Assembly: GCF_013214175.1 (NCBI RefSeq)
Contig: NZ_JABSPA010000001.1
Location: 398,409-462,408 of the forward strand
Direction of reading: 5' to 3'
Length of the DNA: 64,000 nucleotides
From: Colwellia sp.
GTDB lineage: Bacteria; Pseudomonadota; Gammaproteobacteria; Enterobacterales; Alteromonadaceae
The notes beneath the pieces were generated by a model. It was not told the origin of the DNA, made no database searches, and saw only the letters and a program-made list of their open reading frames with translations. The translations under genes were made by a program, and so were the position numbers. Positions 24,745 through 33,974 of this stretch are shown here, piece after piece (within the stretch, counting starts at the first letter, position 1; the number at the start of each line of letters is the position of its first letter).

Positions 24745-25698
24745 ATGAATACACAAAATAATCAAAATTAAATTAACGTCGGTGTCGATACCGGTAAAAC
24801 TCAACTCGACATTTACATACGTCCCTTAGATATTTATTTCAACGTTTCGAACGATGAAACTGGTATTAAAGAGGCCATTAAAACAATCAAAAAATACAAT
24901 GTTACCCGTGTGGTTATTGAAGCCACTGGCCGATTAGAACAGCCTTTTATAATGGCGTGTGCAAAAGCTAATATACCGTTTATTATTGCCAATCCTGTCA
25001 ACACCAAAAGGTTTGCAGGTGCCATTAATCAAAGAGCCAAAACAGATAAATTAGATGCACAATTAATTGCCCATTATGCAGAAGTTATCAAACCTAAGTT
25101 ATCACAATTAAAGCCAGAGCAGATAAGGCTGATGAGTGATTTACTATCACGTAGACGTCAGCTTATGGAAATGCAAACCATGGAGAAAAACCGTCTGCAA
25201 ATAATGCCCAAAGAAATAACTTCTTCTATTAAGCCTATGCTTACAGTGATAAAAAATCAGTTAGAAAAAACAGATAATAAATTACATAAACTCATCGAAA
25301 GCTGTGAAGAATATAAAACTAAAAATGACATTGTTCAAAGCATCCCTGGTGTTGGAAATGTCGTGGCCTTTAACTTAATTAGTGAAATGCCCGAGCTCGG
25401 CTATATCAACAATAAAGAGGCGGCATCATTAGTCGGTGTCGCTCCTTTTAATAGGGACAGTGGCTCGTATAAAGGCAAACGAATGATACGAGGTGGACGA
25501 TCACAAATTAGAACAGCCATTTACATGGCAATGATGTCCGCGATTCAATGTAATCCAACATTTAAAGCAACATATCAACGATTAGTTGCTGCAGGGAAAC
25601 CTAAAAAAGTAGCGATAATAGCGTGTATCAGAAAGCTTGTTATCACGCTAAATTCTATGGTGAGAGATGGTGTCTATTGGGATCCTAAAATGAATTAA
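24745..25698 (+). pseudogene. IS110-family transposase with early in-frame stop
   Basis: Reading from ATG 24745 gives MNTQNNQN, then TAA (24769-24771), then INVGVDTGKTQLDIYI and the full RuvC-like DEDD domain (IEATG, KTDKLDAQLIAHYA). The Tnp20 domain follows, with the conserved serine region PFNRDSGSYKGKR. The track start GTG 24910 would omit the first catalytic Asp (VDTGK). The gene is therefore either inactivated by one stop codon, read through, or started at a non-ATG codon such as ATT 24772. Otherwise full length. Confidence 0.85.
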
Positions 25699-25727
25699 AT
25701 ATTAGGGTTTGACACCATAGTAACTTG

Positions 25728-26225
25728 TTAAGGCACTTTTTTCTCTACATCAAGAACTTTTAAATAAGAGTCCAAATCAGTTTTGGTTATTTTTTTGTCT
25801 TTTATGAGCTTTGTAAATTTATCATCGAAGTTTATGGTTTTTAAATTTGATGATGAATTATCTTTGTAGTACATCAACCCCGTGGCTAAAACATTAAACT
25901 GATTTGAGTTAAGAGATTGAAGTTTTACTGAAGCTGTTAGAGAAATATGATCTCTATTAGGGTGAGCTGCAACAACAAAAAGTTTTAATGAATCTATTGT
26001 TGAACGGCTCTCACCGATACTCGATTTGATACCGTTATAATGAATATCTAACTTTTTAGAAATTTCAGTAATGCTTTTCGCCATCGATTCGGACTCTTTG
26101 GTAAGACTTTTCTCAAGTTGCGCTATTTTTATTTGATTTTCCTTAACAACAAAGGTGTAACCAAAAAAACCTAGAATTACTGCGGTAATTACTGCGACTA
26201 ATACTTGTTTAGTAACATCATTCAT
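25728..26225 (-). CDS. Membrane-anchored hypothetical protein, cassette
   Basis: 165 aa from the ATG at 26225, which has AAGGAG nine nt upstream; the track start 84 nt earlier is rejected. One N-terminal membrane helix (QVLVAVITAVILGFFGYTFVV), then a coiled-coil stretch (NQIKIAQLEKSLTKESESMA) and an unrecognised domain. The stop codon lies in the left site of attC 14. Confidence 0.7.
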   Translation of the reverse strand: MNDVTKQVLVAVITAVILGFFGYTFVVKENQIKIAQLEKSLTKESESMAKSITEISKKLDIHYNGIKSSIGESRSTIDSLKLFVVAAHPNRDHISLTASVKLQSLNSNQFNVLATGLMYYKDNSSSNLKTINFDDKFTKLIKDKKITKTDLDSYLKVLDVEKKVP

Positions 26226-26235
26226 TGGGAGTCTC

Positions 26236-26262
26236 CTTGTGCCCAAACAGCTTATTGTTAGG
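26236..26262 (-). repeat. Collapsed attC remnant, minus orientation
   Basis: Minus strand GCCTAACAATAAGCTGTTTG followed by GGC: an attC left site running almost directly into the right arm of another, with the final GTTA missing. Confidence 0.5.
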
Positions 26263-26541
26263 CAAAAAACCTTGTTTAAATATTGGCTTTTGCGCTCTTT
26301 CATAAACATAGATAAATACTAAAAACAAATTATTAGAATATTTACTAATTTAATAAAAACATGAAAGCGAGGCTTTTGCCATTTGAGTCAGACACTATTA
26401 TCATATAGCCCCAGAAAGGGGAGGTGGTGTAACTATTGCAGAATTTCAACCTCCTACATCAAACACACATTTAAGTTCATTTAATTCCATTTGTCACCTC
26501 TCTTTTTTATCAAATCAATTTAAAAGTTTGACCAATCACAT
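26263..26541. other. Non-coding stretch downstream of the recombinase operon
   Basis: No gene. CCCC-agaaa-GGGG hairpin at about 26412-26424 could terminate the minus-strand operon. The left boundary of an SE-type element could be here or further left; no repeat matching the right side was found by eye. Confidence 0.4.
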
Positions 26542-26943
26542 TTAATATTTGATTTTTGGTAAGTAGGTCTGCTTTGAAGTGCCATTTTTATAGTCGGTGA
26601 TATCATCTTGCAATGCCTCGATAACATTAAGTTGTGCTTCGCAAATAGACGCCAGTTGGTCGCGCTCTTTCTTGCAGGCTTCATAGCGTTCCTCAATGGT
26701 TCGTTTCTTGCGAAGCGCTTTCTTTTTAATATCAACTTCGCTGTCAATATTTTGTAGCTTCAGATAATCTTGAATCTCCAAAACAAGCAGTGGGAAACGG
26801 TCCTTCTTAAGCGCCGTTGGATGCTTACCTGCCTCTTTAGCTACGTTGTTTTGGCTAACTGCAGTACCTTTAGCCACGTTGAGTGGAGTATTACTTTTTA
26901 GTCGCTTATACGCCTCTCTAAATATATTCTCGGCTTTACTCAT
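26542..26943 (-). CDS. srap: Small recombination auxiliary protein (Srap/TnpC-like)
   Basis: 133 aa. The N-terminus has the HTH-like text AVSQNNVAKEAGKHPTALKK, and the C-terminal half is a charged coiled coil (KKRTIEERYEACKKERDQLA). Tn554 TnpC and the Srap proteins of SE elements share this plan and assist recombination. Its ATG overlaps the stop of the 659-aa gene by 4 nt, so it is translationally coupled. Confidence 0.65.
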   Translation of the reverse strand: MSKAENIFREAYKRLKSNTPLNVAKGTAVSQNNVAKEAGKHPTALKKDRFPLLVLEIQDYLKLQNIDSEVDIKKKALRKKRTIEERYEACKKERDQLASICEAQLNVIEALQDDITDYKNGTSKQTYLPKIKY

Positions 26944-28919
26944 TTTACATTCCCTTTTTTAGAATCAATGACAGCTAATACTCTTTCATAACCTCTCATT
27001 TCCGCTTTTAACGAACTGTATTTAGGTGAATCTTTAGGGAAATCATTCATTTGGTTTTCATAGTATTGTTTATCTTCCGTAAATTCCTGACGCTTAGAAC
27101 CATCAATAATTAAGTCAGTACACATGTTGCTGCTATTCCCGCCAGAGCAGTGAGTAACAGTTTCAAAACCACCATACTCACAGGAACCTTGCTTCATACA
27201 GCCACCAAGTAAGTTTTTGCGATAACCAATAGCGCCATTTTTTTGAGCTGCTCTGAGTTTTTTATGTTCGCCATTTGTTACAAAATGCACTATCTCGGCC
27301 TTGACGGGGGCTTTACTATGCGGAAGCACTTTACCGTCATCCCCTTCAGTTACCGCAATGATTTCTCTTGCCATTTCATTGTAAAATTCGAGTGTAACCT
27401 CTTGGCTTGCTAATATATTTAATTTTAATCGACCATGATTATTCATATAATGAAACTGTTGCTCACGAGTACCATGCTTCATTTGGAATTGCCCTGTTGC
27501 GGCAGAGACGTCATTCAACGCAAACATGACAGCTAATGTCCGCCTGAACTGGTGATAACCAAAAGCCCAAATACCTCCTACTTTAAACCATTTTTCTCTT
27601 TCAAGCGATGGCGTTAATGCAATCGCCTTATCAAAGTCATCTTGTGTGATTTTGTACTTTTCTACCCCCCAAAATGTAGCGTGACGACTCATAATGTTGT
27701 GCGCATTGCGAGTATTTAAGGCTTTATAATTGTGTACAGATTCAACCCAAACATCGACGCGTTGGAATAGATATGGAGATTCACTGTCATTTGTCAATTT
27801 TAAATGACTCTGCTTCCACTCAACCAATGTTTTAGCAACCTCCACCGCCTTCTGAACTCGATGATTGACTATCCACCTAGCATCGGATTCTGGGTCTGTT
27901 TTTGTGGTTTCACCAACAAGCATAAAGAAATTGCCGAGTCGTTCATCCTTTTCAACAATCAAGCAATCGGTTCTTAATGACTTAGCCTCACTCATTCTCA
28001 TAAGAGAATAAAACAGGACGTAAAAATAACAAGCAGTTACCGTCGCATTTAAACGGGCACCAAACTTTTTTATCGTATAGTCACGCAAGGTTCCTTCAAT
28101 AATATGATGTTTTTCGTACCATTCACTAAGGCCATGGTCTCTTAGGAATGACTTGAAAGAAGCGTATTTAGTCAAATAGTTCGGAGTCTTTTCAGCAAAA
28201 GGAGATATCGAACACGATGCACTTTTCGCGTTTTTTTTATTTTGAATCAGAGTGCGGGTAATCCAATGATAAGCCTTTTCAAGTTTGTCTTTATTTTCTA
28301 TAAAATCATCGAGAACCCCATCTAAATGGTGAATGAAATTATTCCAAATTGCAGGGGGGATGTAGGCAATTTGCCCTAATTCGTATTCGGGGTTAAATAG
28401 GGAAAAGTGAGCGATGGACTTTGCATCCAGCAAATGAAATCCGATTTGCTCTTGGTTTTTCAATAGACTGGTAAACAACCAAACAGCACTTTTAAATTCA
28501 GACTTTGCTTGAGAGTTCGCAATCTGCTCAATGACCCGTGGGAACTGCCTCAATTCATCGGCACAAATACCTTGCTCGCTACACGCTTTAAATACTTTTT
28601 GTAAAATTTTGTATGGGGCTATTAGAGAAAGGTATTTACCAGGAAATAAATGACTATAAATTTTATAAAACATGATTTTCTTGAATAGTGTTTTATTTAC
28701 ATCGTCATATTTTTTGAAGTGCATTTTACGAGTTGAACCAAACACGCTAAAATCCCACACGTCATCCCCATATCGCGATATCACTGTACCATCTTCATTA
28801 ATCGACATTGCAAAGTCATCATTAGGAGGGTAGGCAATAGATTTAAAGCATGAAGATTTTTCTGTGACAAATTCAAACTCAGCTCTAAATTGGAGGTTTT
28901 CAATCGTGTTTTGTTGCAT
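26940..28919 (-). CDS. intB: Tyrosine recombinase IntB-like (659 aa)
   Basis: Catalytic set in order: R in FYSLMRMSEAKSLR, H-x-x-R in FGYHQFRRTLA, H and Y in MKHGTREQQFHYM. A C-terminal cysteine cluster (GGCMKQGSCEYGG...HCSGGNSSNMC) probably binds metal. The length suits the IntB/TnpB group. It acts with the small protein and the 431-aa recombinase to excise or circularise the element. It starts 2 bp after the 552-aa gene ends. Confidence 0.75.
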   Translation of the reverse strand: MQQNTIENLQFRAEFEFVTEKSSCFKSIAYPPNDDFAMSINEDGTVISRYGDDVWDFSVFGSTRKMHFKKYDDVNKTLFKKIMFYKIYSHLFPGKYLSLIAPYKILQKVFKACSEQGICADELRQFPRVIEQIANSQAKSEFKSAVWLFTSLLKNQEQIGFHLLDAKSIAHFSLFNPEYELGQIAYIPPAIWNNFIHHLDGVLDDFIENKDKLEKAYHWITRTLIQNKKNAKSASCSISPFAEKTPNYLTKYASFKSFLRDHGLSEWYEKHHIIEGTLRDYTIKKFGARLNATVTACYFYVLFYSLMRMSEAKSLRTDCLIVEKDERLGNFFMLVGETTKTDPESDARWIVNHRVQKAVEVAKTLVEWKQSHLKLTNDSESPYLFQRVDVWVESVHNYKALNTRNAHNIMSRHATFWGVEKYKITQDDFDKAIALTPSLEREKWFKVGGIWAFGYHQFRRTLAVMFALNDVSAATGQFQMKHGTREQQFHYMNNHGRLKLNILASQEVTLEFYNEMAREIIAVTEGDDGKVLPHSKAPVKAEIVHFVTNGEHKKLRAAQKNGAIGYRKNLLGGCMKQGSCEYGGFETVTHCSGGNSSNMCTDLIIDGSKRQEFTEDKQYYENQMNDFPKDSPKYSSLKAEMRGYERVLAVIDSKKGNVK

Positions 28920-28921
28920 CG

Positions 28922-30580
28922 TTATGCCTCATACTTCTGTATTTTTCGTTCCCAACTGGGGTGATATTCGCCTTCGTCAATTCGCATTTTCGCTTCTTCA
29001 ATCCATTCTTTATGTACTGAGTTTTCAGATCTATTGAACCAATTTATTTTTGAGTTCACCCAGTCAATCGCGATGTTCGACGGTTTTTGTCCATCGTCCA
29101 GATATGAGCTTGATTCAATGACCTTTAAGTATCGGAAGCTAAAAAGGTTCCATACGTATACTAATGAATCATCGTCTCTATAATTCTTACACCCCATACA
29201 GCCGCTTGGGGTTAAACAGTCAGGCTTTGCGAGTTTATCGGTTGCATCATCAAAGGGTACTGGTTCACCTGTACAAGCAGTACTGAATAAGGACAACTTG
29301 GGCTCTCCATGCTCTAGTGGGTCATTAGCCTCCCAGAAACGTGTAAGCTCAACCGCTGCTCGCTGTTGGGAAGGAAATTCATAGGACTCTCGAAAAATCT
29401 CCAAGCTATGATTGCCGTGGTCTGCTGTGGCTTGTTCATCAGATGACAGTCTTAATAATATATTTAGACCTATCTTCCTAAAGTTTTTCGGTGCAATAGT
29501 GGGGATACTATAAGTTCTTGCTAATTTTGTACCTGTAGCCCAATCAGAATCCCTTCTTTTCCTATAAGCACCTTCATGGGTGAGCATAGGAAATAGATGT
29601 CCATTGCTCTCGGCATACTCGCGTATGAACGTTAAATATGCCTCAAACGACTTTCTGTATGGTTTGGGGATTTTAAAAAGCACTTCGCCGCCTCTACGGT
29701 TTTTAAATGCTCGCACTTCATAATTTTCACCCATCGGTTTAAAATCACAATCTTGCATTCTTAAGCTGAACGTTGGGGCGGGGTTTTGCATGGTCATCGC
29801 TAGAAACATTAAACACTCAAAGGCCACTCTATTATTAAAGGCATGTCTTGCGGCAGTCTCTGTATAATCGCCAGAGACAACAGTGTCATCTTTAATAACG
29901 GGGGTGAGATTTATTTCTGTTGCGGTTAATTCCTTTCGCACATTAACTAAGATGGGTAATTTTTTGCTATTTAGTAATTTGGGGTCAAAGTTGTTACATA
30001 TATCATAAGCGAACTTAGCAAACTTAGCCGCATCTTCAAGATTCGTTTTATCAGCCTCGCGACTTATAGCTCTGCGTGAGTTTCTCTTTGGCTTTAACCG
30101 TGTCGATTTAATATCAATACTGTCTAGTTCAGTGATTGCTGATAACAATTTGGATAAGTGGTAACAAGCTTTATAACCAGAGCCTTGTTTAAATTTTATT
30201 TTATTTTGCTGCTCACGAATAAACTCATATTCAGCGAACGTATAAAAAGCGGTTTGAATATCGTTAGCTATATCAATTGATATATTTTTTTTATCACAAA
30301 AAGAGATGAATACTTTTAAAAATTGGATGCGGCCTTTAGCGCTCGATGAGGCCATTTCGCCGATGTCCAAGCACCCTTCGATATGTTCCTTTGCTTTAAC
30401 TAGCCATTTAACTCGATGTTCAACGACTGAAAGTTTATAAACATTATTAAGATATTTTTTACTTCTATGCACCTTCCCTCCGCCATTAAAGGCCATAGGT
30501 GTTAAGTCCCAAGCACCTGACTCTGGCTGCTCAATTCTTCGATGCACAACTATTAAGTTTGGTAGCTTTTCATCCATCAT
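28922..30580 (-). CDS. tfp: Tyrosine recombinase-fold protein without full active site (Tfp-like)
   Basis: 552 aa. In the place of catalytic box I it reads MTMQNPAPTFSLRMQD, without the T-G-x-R arginine. Box II-like FRKIGLNIL lacks the usual H-x-x-R histidine, and DHGNHSLEIFRESYEF keeps a histidine and a tyrosine. A cysteine cluster CLTPSGCMGC precedes the C-terminus. It is probably a structural subunit rather than a catalyst, as for Tfp of SE elements. Its start overlaps the end of the 431-aa gene by 11 nt. Confidence 0.7.
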   Translation of the reverse strand: MMDEKLPNLIVVHRRIEQPESGAWDLTPMAFNGGGKVHRSKKYLNNVYKLSVVEHRVKWLVKAKEHIEGCLDIGEMASSSAKGRIQFLKVFISFCDKKNISIDIANDIQTAFYTFAEYEFIREQQNKIKFKQGSGYKACYHLSKLLSAITELDSIDIKSTRLKPKRNSRRAISREADKTNLEDAAKFAKFAYDICNNFDPKLLNSKKLPILVNVRKELTATEINLTPVIKDDTVVSGDYTETAARHAFNNRVAFECLMFLAMTMQNPAPTFSLRMQDCDFKPMGENYEVRAFKNRRGGEVLFKIPKPYRKSFEAYLTFIREYAESNGHLFPMLTHEGAYRKRRDSDWATGTKLARTYSIPTIAPKNFRKIGLNILLRLSSDEQATADHGNHSLEIFRESYEFPSQQRAAVELTRFWEANDPLEHGEPKLSLFSTACTGEPVPFDDATDKLAKPDCLTPSGCMGCKNYRDDDSLVYVWNLFSFRYLKVIESSSYLDDGQKPSNIAIDWVNSKINWFNRSENSVHKEWIEEAKMRIDEGEYHPSWERKIQKYEA

Positions 30581-31865
30581 AACGGCCTGTTAAGCCTTCG
30601 ACTAATTCGTCAGTTTGTTCAACACTACCTGTGAACATTGCCCATAATGATTCATAGAACGCTTTATCTTGCGGCACTTTATTGATAAACGCCACATACT
30701 TCCAAGTCGTTGAAGCGTCTTTATGGAGCATGGCATCTCGCACAAATTCAATCGCACCACTACTTGAGATAGCCTTTGAATTTAAACAATGTTCCATCGT
30801 CATCGTTCCGAAAGTCGCTCTTAATTGATGGAATTTGAAACGACCAAATTCGGTATGACCTAGCTCGACCAATTCAGCTCTCAATCTACCGATAATCGTT
30901 GAGAACGATGCTCTTGTATATAGGTTGCCACAAGAGGTTAAGAATATGTTTTTTATATGTTCGTTGGACGCTTTAGAACGCCTGAGTATTGCTTCAGCCG
31001 AATCATAGTAATCAACAAGCTCTTGAAGTAATACCTGAGGAAACATGATCGGTCCGCTCACATCGAACTTAGTTTTAACAGCCGTTGATGGGCCAACACT
31101 TACTCTCATTATGTGTTTCATGTTGGGATCTTGATAAGCGTTTTTTAACGCTTCAGAGGTCAGCGTTGAAATTGTTTCGTAACGACAACCTGTTTGAATA
31201 GCAACTTTATGAAATAAATATAGTTCATAGTTACTATGATTTGTAAGGTGTAGCATTAGGGTGTCTAATGATTCTTTGTTCAATGGGAGCAGCCCATCCT
31301 CTAATGTTACCCCCGTTCTTCTTTTATTAGGTATGAATAGTTCCGAAGACATAACGTTCATCGTTCTTGAAAATCCAGTCCTATCAAAGAACTTAACTGC
31401 CTTGGATTTTTCTTCCCACATATCATACCTGCATTGAGCAAGCATTTCTCGTGAGGCCCAGCGGTAGAAATTTAAAGTTGAATTCATTACAGCAGATACT
31501 GTTGATGGTGCTAAATGATGATTCTCTCGACATTCAATCAAGAAGCCTTTAAACCGAAACAAGCAACGCTCTCGCTTCTTCTTTGGGAAGTGAAGCCAGT
31601 GAATATTCCCTTTCTCAAGCCAATCAGCATATCTGGCAATGTGACTCATTTCACGGCTTACTGTGTTTAATTTCATTCGTGAATCGTAGAAACGGCTAAA
31701 GGCATACTGGTTGGCTTCTTTCCAAGGCTCCCCATCTGCTGAGTATATTTGTGGAAATGACTTAACAAGCTTGGACTTAGGTTTTGGGATAAACCCATGC
31801 TTAGCATCTGGAGACAAAGGACTATATATCATTGATTGATGATATATGGTTTCTAGGACTGACAT
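30570..31865 (-). CDS. intA: Tyrosine recombinase IntA-like (431 aa)
   Basis: First gene of the operon. Catalytic residues: R in IQTGCRYETISTL, H-x-x-R in FKFHQLRATFGTM, and H then Y in MLHKDASTTWKYV. The DNA-binding N-terminal domain spans about residues 45-170. In SE elements intA lies next to one end of the element, so that end is expected in the 700 bp to the right. A terminator-like hairpin (31982-32002) shields the operon from outside minus-strand transcription. Confidence 0.75.
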   Translation of the reverse strand: MSVLETIYHQSMIYSPLSPDAKHGFIPKPKSKLVKSFPQIYSADGEPWKEANQYAFSRFYDSRMKLNTVSREMSHIARYADWLEKGNIHWLHFPKKKRERCLFRFKGFLIECRENHHLAPSTVSAVMNSTLNFYRWASREMLAQCRYDMWEEKSKAVKFFDRTGFSRTMNVMSSELFIPNKRRTGVTLEDGLLPLNKESLDTLMLHLTNHSNYELYLFHKVAIQTGCRYETISTLTSEALKNAYQDPNMKHIMRVSVGPSTAVKTKFDVSGPIMFPQVLLQELVDYYDSAEAILRRSKASNEHIKNIFLTSCGNLYTRASFSTIIGRLRAELVELGHTEFGRFKFHQLRATFGTMTMEHCLNSKAISSSGAIEFVRDAMLHKDASTTWKYVAFINKVPQDKAFYESLWAMFTGSVEQTDELVEGLTGRYDG

Positions 31866-32622
31866 AATTCATATCCAAAGTTATTAAGTTATAACAACAT
31901 TAGTATATGTATATTAAAGTATCTATAGGTGGTAAGTATATATGTAGTGGGTATGGTTGATAAGTTGACTGTAAAAAAAAAGCCCGCAAACTAAGTGCGG
32001 GCCAACTCAAATATCAAGTTGATATAAGGAAGTTAAATTCCAAGAAACATGTCAGAGAGAAAAGATAGAAATCTATCAGTTCAAGTAATCCGGTTAATGA
32101 TATCTCTTTGGGAGAAAGAGGAAGTATCATTGCGCTAACTCAGAAAACAAAGCTATCATAATAGCGATACAGCCTTCCGACAAACTAAAAAAAATACAGC
32201 TTTGTCATTAGAAAAACTAATGCGAAGCTATTGGTTTGATTGTTAAATAAATATAATGAATAATTATTCAAGGATACTGTTAATACGCCAATTAACGGCT
32301 TTTGTTGTGATTATTTATGCAACTCTTAATAAGTCTCTTTAATTAACACTGCTTTATTAATGAAGATTTAATCAATAAATTATTTGTAATTTTAGTATTT
32401 ACTTAAAAAATCTAATGTTGTTCTGCGGAGTTTTATGCCTGTCTGGGCAAAATCATGGTTTAAGGTCAGATGTTCTAATGCGCGTTTGATAGGTGTTGAT
32501 GGTGCAAATTGTTGATAGTTACTATATAGGTAAATTAAATGCAGGCAAAATTCAATATCGGGGATTTATTGGAGTCTTTGGATTTAAAATGAAGTTGGTA
32601 GCTATTGTTCTGTGTTGAAAGT
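31866..32622. other. Non-coding 750 bp between recombinase operon and sodB
   Basis: No gene seen. Expected to hold the right attachment end of the recombinase element and the old chromosome flank. Very AT-rich, with TATA-rich words (GTATATGTATATT, AAGTATATATG) just upstream of intA that may be its promoter. Confidence 0.5.
31973..32002 (-). terminator. Terminator upstream of intA
   Basis: GCCCGCA/TGCGGGC stem; on the minus strand it is followed by nine T. It would stop minus-strand transcripts coming from the sodB side before they reach intA. Confidence 0.75.
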
Positions 32623-32648
32623 GCCTAGCAAAGGAAACTTTGCTAGGC
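32623..32648 (-). terminator. sodB terminator
   Basis: Perfect 11-bp stem GCCTAGCAAAG-gaaa-CTTTGCTAGGC about 20 bp beyond the sodB stop. The T-run is weak (TTTCAACA). Confidence 0.65.
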
Positions 32649-32668
32649 ATATGCGGATTTACTCTTTA

Positions 32669-33250
32669 CTAGCTAAAGTTAGCTTGAGCAAAATCCCAGT
32701 TAGCTAATGCCCAAAAACCGTTAAGGTAATTTGGTCTTACATTGCGGTAATCAATGTAGTAAGCATGTTCCCATAAATCTACAGTCATAAGTGGCGTAAC
32801 ACCTTCGTCTGTTAATGGTGTTGCTGCATTAGAAGTATTTACAATCGCTAAGCTGCCGTCAGCGTTTTTCACTAACCAAGTCCAGCTAGAGCCAAAGTTA
32901 TTAATAGCGCTATCAGTGAACTTAGCTTTGAATTCATCAAATGAACCGAAGTTACTGTTAATAGCTGCTAGTAAATCACCTGATGGCTCACCGCCACCAT
33001 TTGGACTTAAGCTGTTCCAGTAAAAAGTATGGTTCCAGATTTGTGCTGCGTTGTTAAAAATACCCGCTGAAGAGCTTTTAACAATCTCTTCTAAGCTTTT
33101 ATTTTCGAACTCAGTACCGCCAATTAAGCCATTAAGCTTAACAACGTATGTATTGTGGTGCTTGCCATAATGAAATGATAAAGTTTCTGCTGAAATGTGT
33201 GGCTCTAAAGCATTTTGCTCGTAAGGTAATGCCGGTAATTCAATGGCCAT
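32669..33250 (-). CDS. sodB: Iron superoxide dismutase SodB
   Basis: 193 aa, cytoplasmic; converts superoxide to peroxide and oxygen. Metal ligands are visible: H in [10 protein letters not shown] in [12 protein letters not shown] and H in [13 protein letters not shown]. The Gly-rich text GGGEPSG and AAQ in [10 protein letters not shown] fit the iron type. GAGAGT precedes the ATG on the minus strand. It marks the return to ordinary chromosome; grxD and a peroxiredoxin lie next, divergently, so oxidative-stress genes cluster here. Confidence 0.95.
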   Translation of the reverse strand: MAIELPALPYEQNALEPHISAETLSFHYGKHHNTYVVKLNGLIGGTEFENKSLEEIVKSSSAGIFNNAAQIWNHTFYWNSLSPNGGGEPSGDLLAAINSNFGSFDEFKAKFTDSAINNFGSSWTWLVKNADGSLAIVNTSNAATPLTDEGVTPLMTVDLWEHAYYIDYRNVRPNYLNGFWALANWDFAQANFS

Positions 33251-33537
33251 GATACTCTCCTAGTTATAATTCTAATTTTCCACCAAAAATAGGTGTGTTT
33301 TCATATAAACTTGAGTAAAATACTCAAGTATTATTTATTCAGGTCATAAAGTTATATAGGGGCTGTTAGGGCAAGTTTCAAGGCTATATATTTTAAAAAT
33401 CAATAGTTAATATACTTTTATGCTAGTACTTATTCTATTACCTTGTATTGAACAGAGTTGAAAATTTATTTTTTATCTCCATATGGTAGATATTGCAGAC
33501 AAATTAATAGAATAAGCATTAATTAATAGAGGGTGTT

Positions 33538-33888
33538 ATGGATACAATTGAGCGTATTAAAGAACAAATTAGCGAAAATACAATCTTGCTATATATGAAA
33601 GGGTCTCCTAAATTACCAAACTGTGGCTTTTCATCACAAGCTTCACAAGCATTGATTTCTTGTGAAGAGAAATTTGCTTATGTTGATATCTTACAGAACC
33701 CAGACATTCGTGCTGAATTACCTAAATATGCTGATTGGCCAACCTTCCCACAATTATGGGTTGAAGGCGAGTTAGTCGGTGGTTGTGATATTATTATGGA
33801 AATGTTTCAACAAGGTGAATTACAAACCTTAGTGAAAGAAGCCGCGGCAAGAAATGCCTCAGCAGACGATAGTTCAGCAGAAGCATAA
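33538..33888 (+). CDS. grxD: Monothiol glutaredoxin GrxD
   Basis: 116 aa. The single-cysteine active site CGFS is preceded by KGSPKLPNCGFS, and the glutathione/Fe-S binding text WPTFPQLWVEGELVGGCDI is present. It carries [2Fe-2S] clusters and hands them on to targets with BolA-type partners. Start ATG follows AGAGGGTG. Divergent from sodB. Confidence 0.95.
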   Translation: MDTIERIKEQISENTILLYMKGSPKLPNCGFSSQASQALISCEEKFAYVDILQNPDIRAELPKYADWPTFPQLWVEGELVGGCDIIMEMFQQGELQTLVKEAAARNASADDSSAEA

Positions 33889-33974
33889 TCTTAACTGATT
33901 GATATTTAACTATCCGCGACACTTTTTGTCGGCAGATAATTAAACTTTTAACACAAATAAAAATGGAGTATAAA

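Larger units (their letters stand above)
24521..25728 (+). mobile_element. IS110-family element inserted in attC
   Basis: About 1.2 kb lying between two copies of CTTGT (24516-24520 and 25724-25728). It has no inverted repeats, a 220-bp 5' non-coding end and a 30-bp 3' end. This is the shape of IS110-group elements, which use a bridge RNA from the 5' end to choose their target. The left tip has the hairpin ATGGAT-aatac-ATCCAT. Confidence 0.82.
23629..26270 (-). other. Second cassette segment, opposite orientation
   Basis: Two genes on the minus strand with attC sites 13 and 14 in the same orientation and a collapsed site at 26236-26262. The polarity is reversed relative to 10.5-20.1 kb. Integrase-driven insertion gives one polarity, so an inversion or separate capture is needed to explain it. 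Confidence 0.75.
26542..31865 (-). mobile_element. Four-gene tyrosine-recombinase operon, SE-type integrative element core
   Basis: Order on the minus strand: 431-aa recombinase, 552-aa recombinase-fold protein without the first catalytic Arg, 659-aa recombinase, 133-aa small protein. All are overlapping or abutting. This equals the intA-tfp-intB-srap core described for strand-biased circularizing integrative elements, and is related to Tn554 TnpABC and to GMT islands. Only the core is delimited; the attachment ends are not identified. Confidence 0.75.

Noticed and set aside
26542-31865. Recombinase operon as a GMT island (GmtX/Y/Z) or Tn554
   Set aside because: There are three large recombinase-type proteins plus one small protein, which fits the four-gene SE core better. 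The families are related, so this is a preference, not proof.
31973-32110. Small RNA or tRNA gene in the gap right of intA
   Set aside because: Only a terminator-like hairpin is seen; no cloverleaf or known RNA pattern could be drawn.
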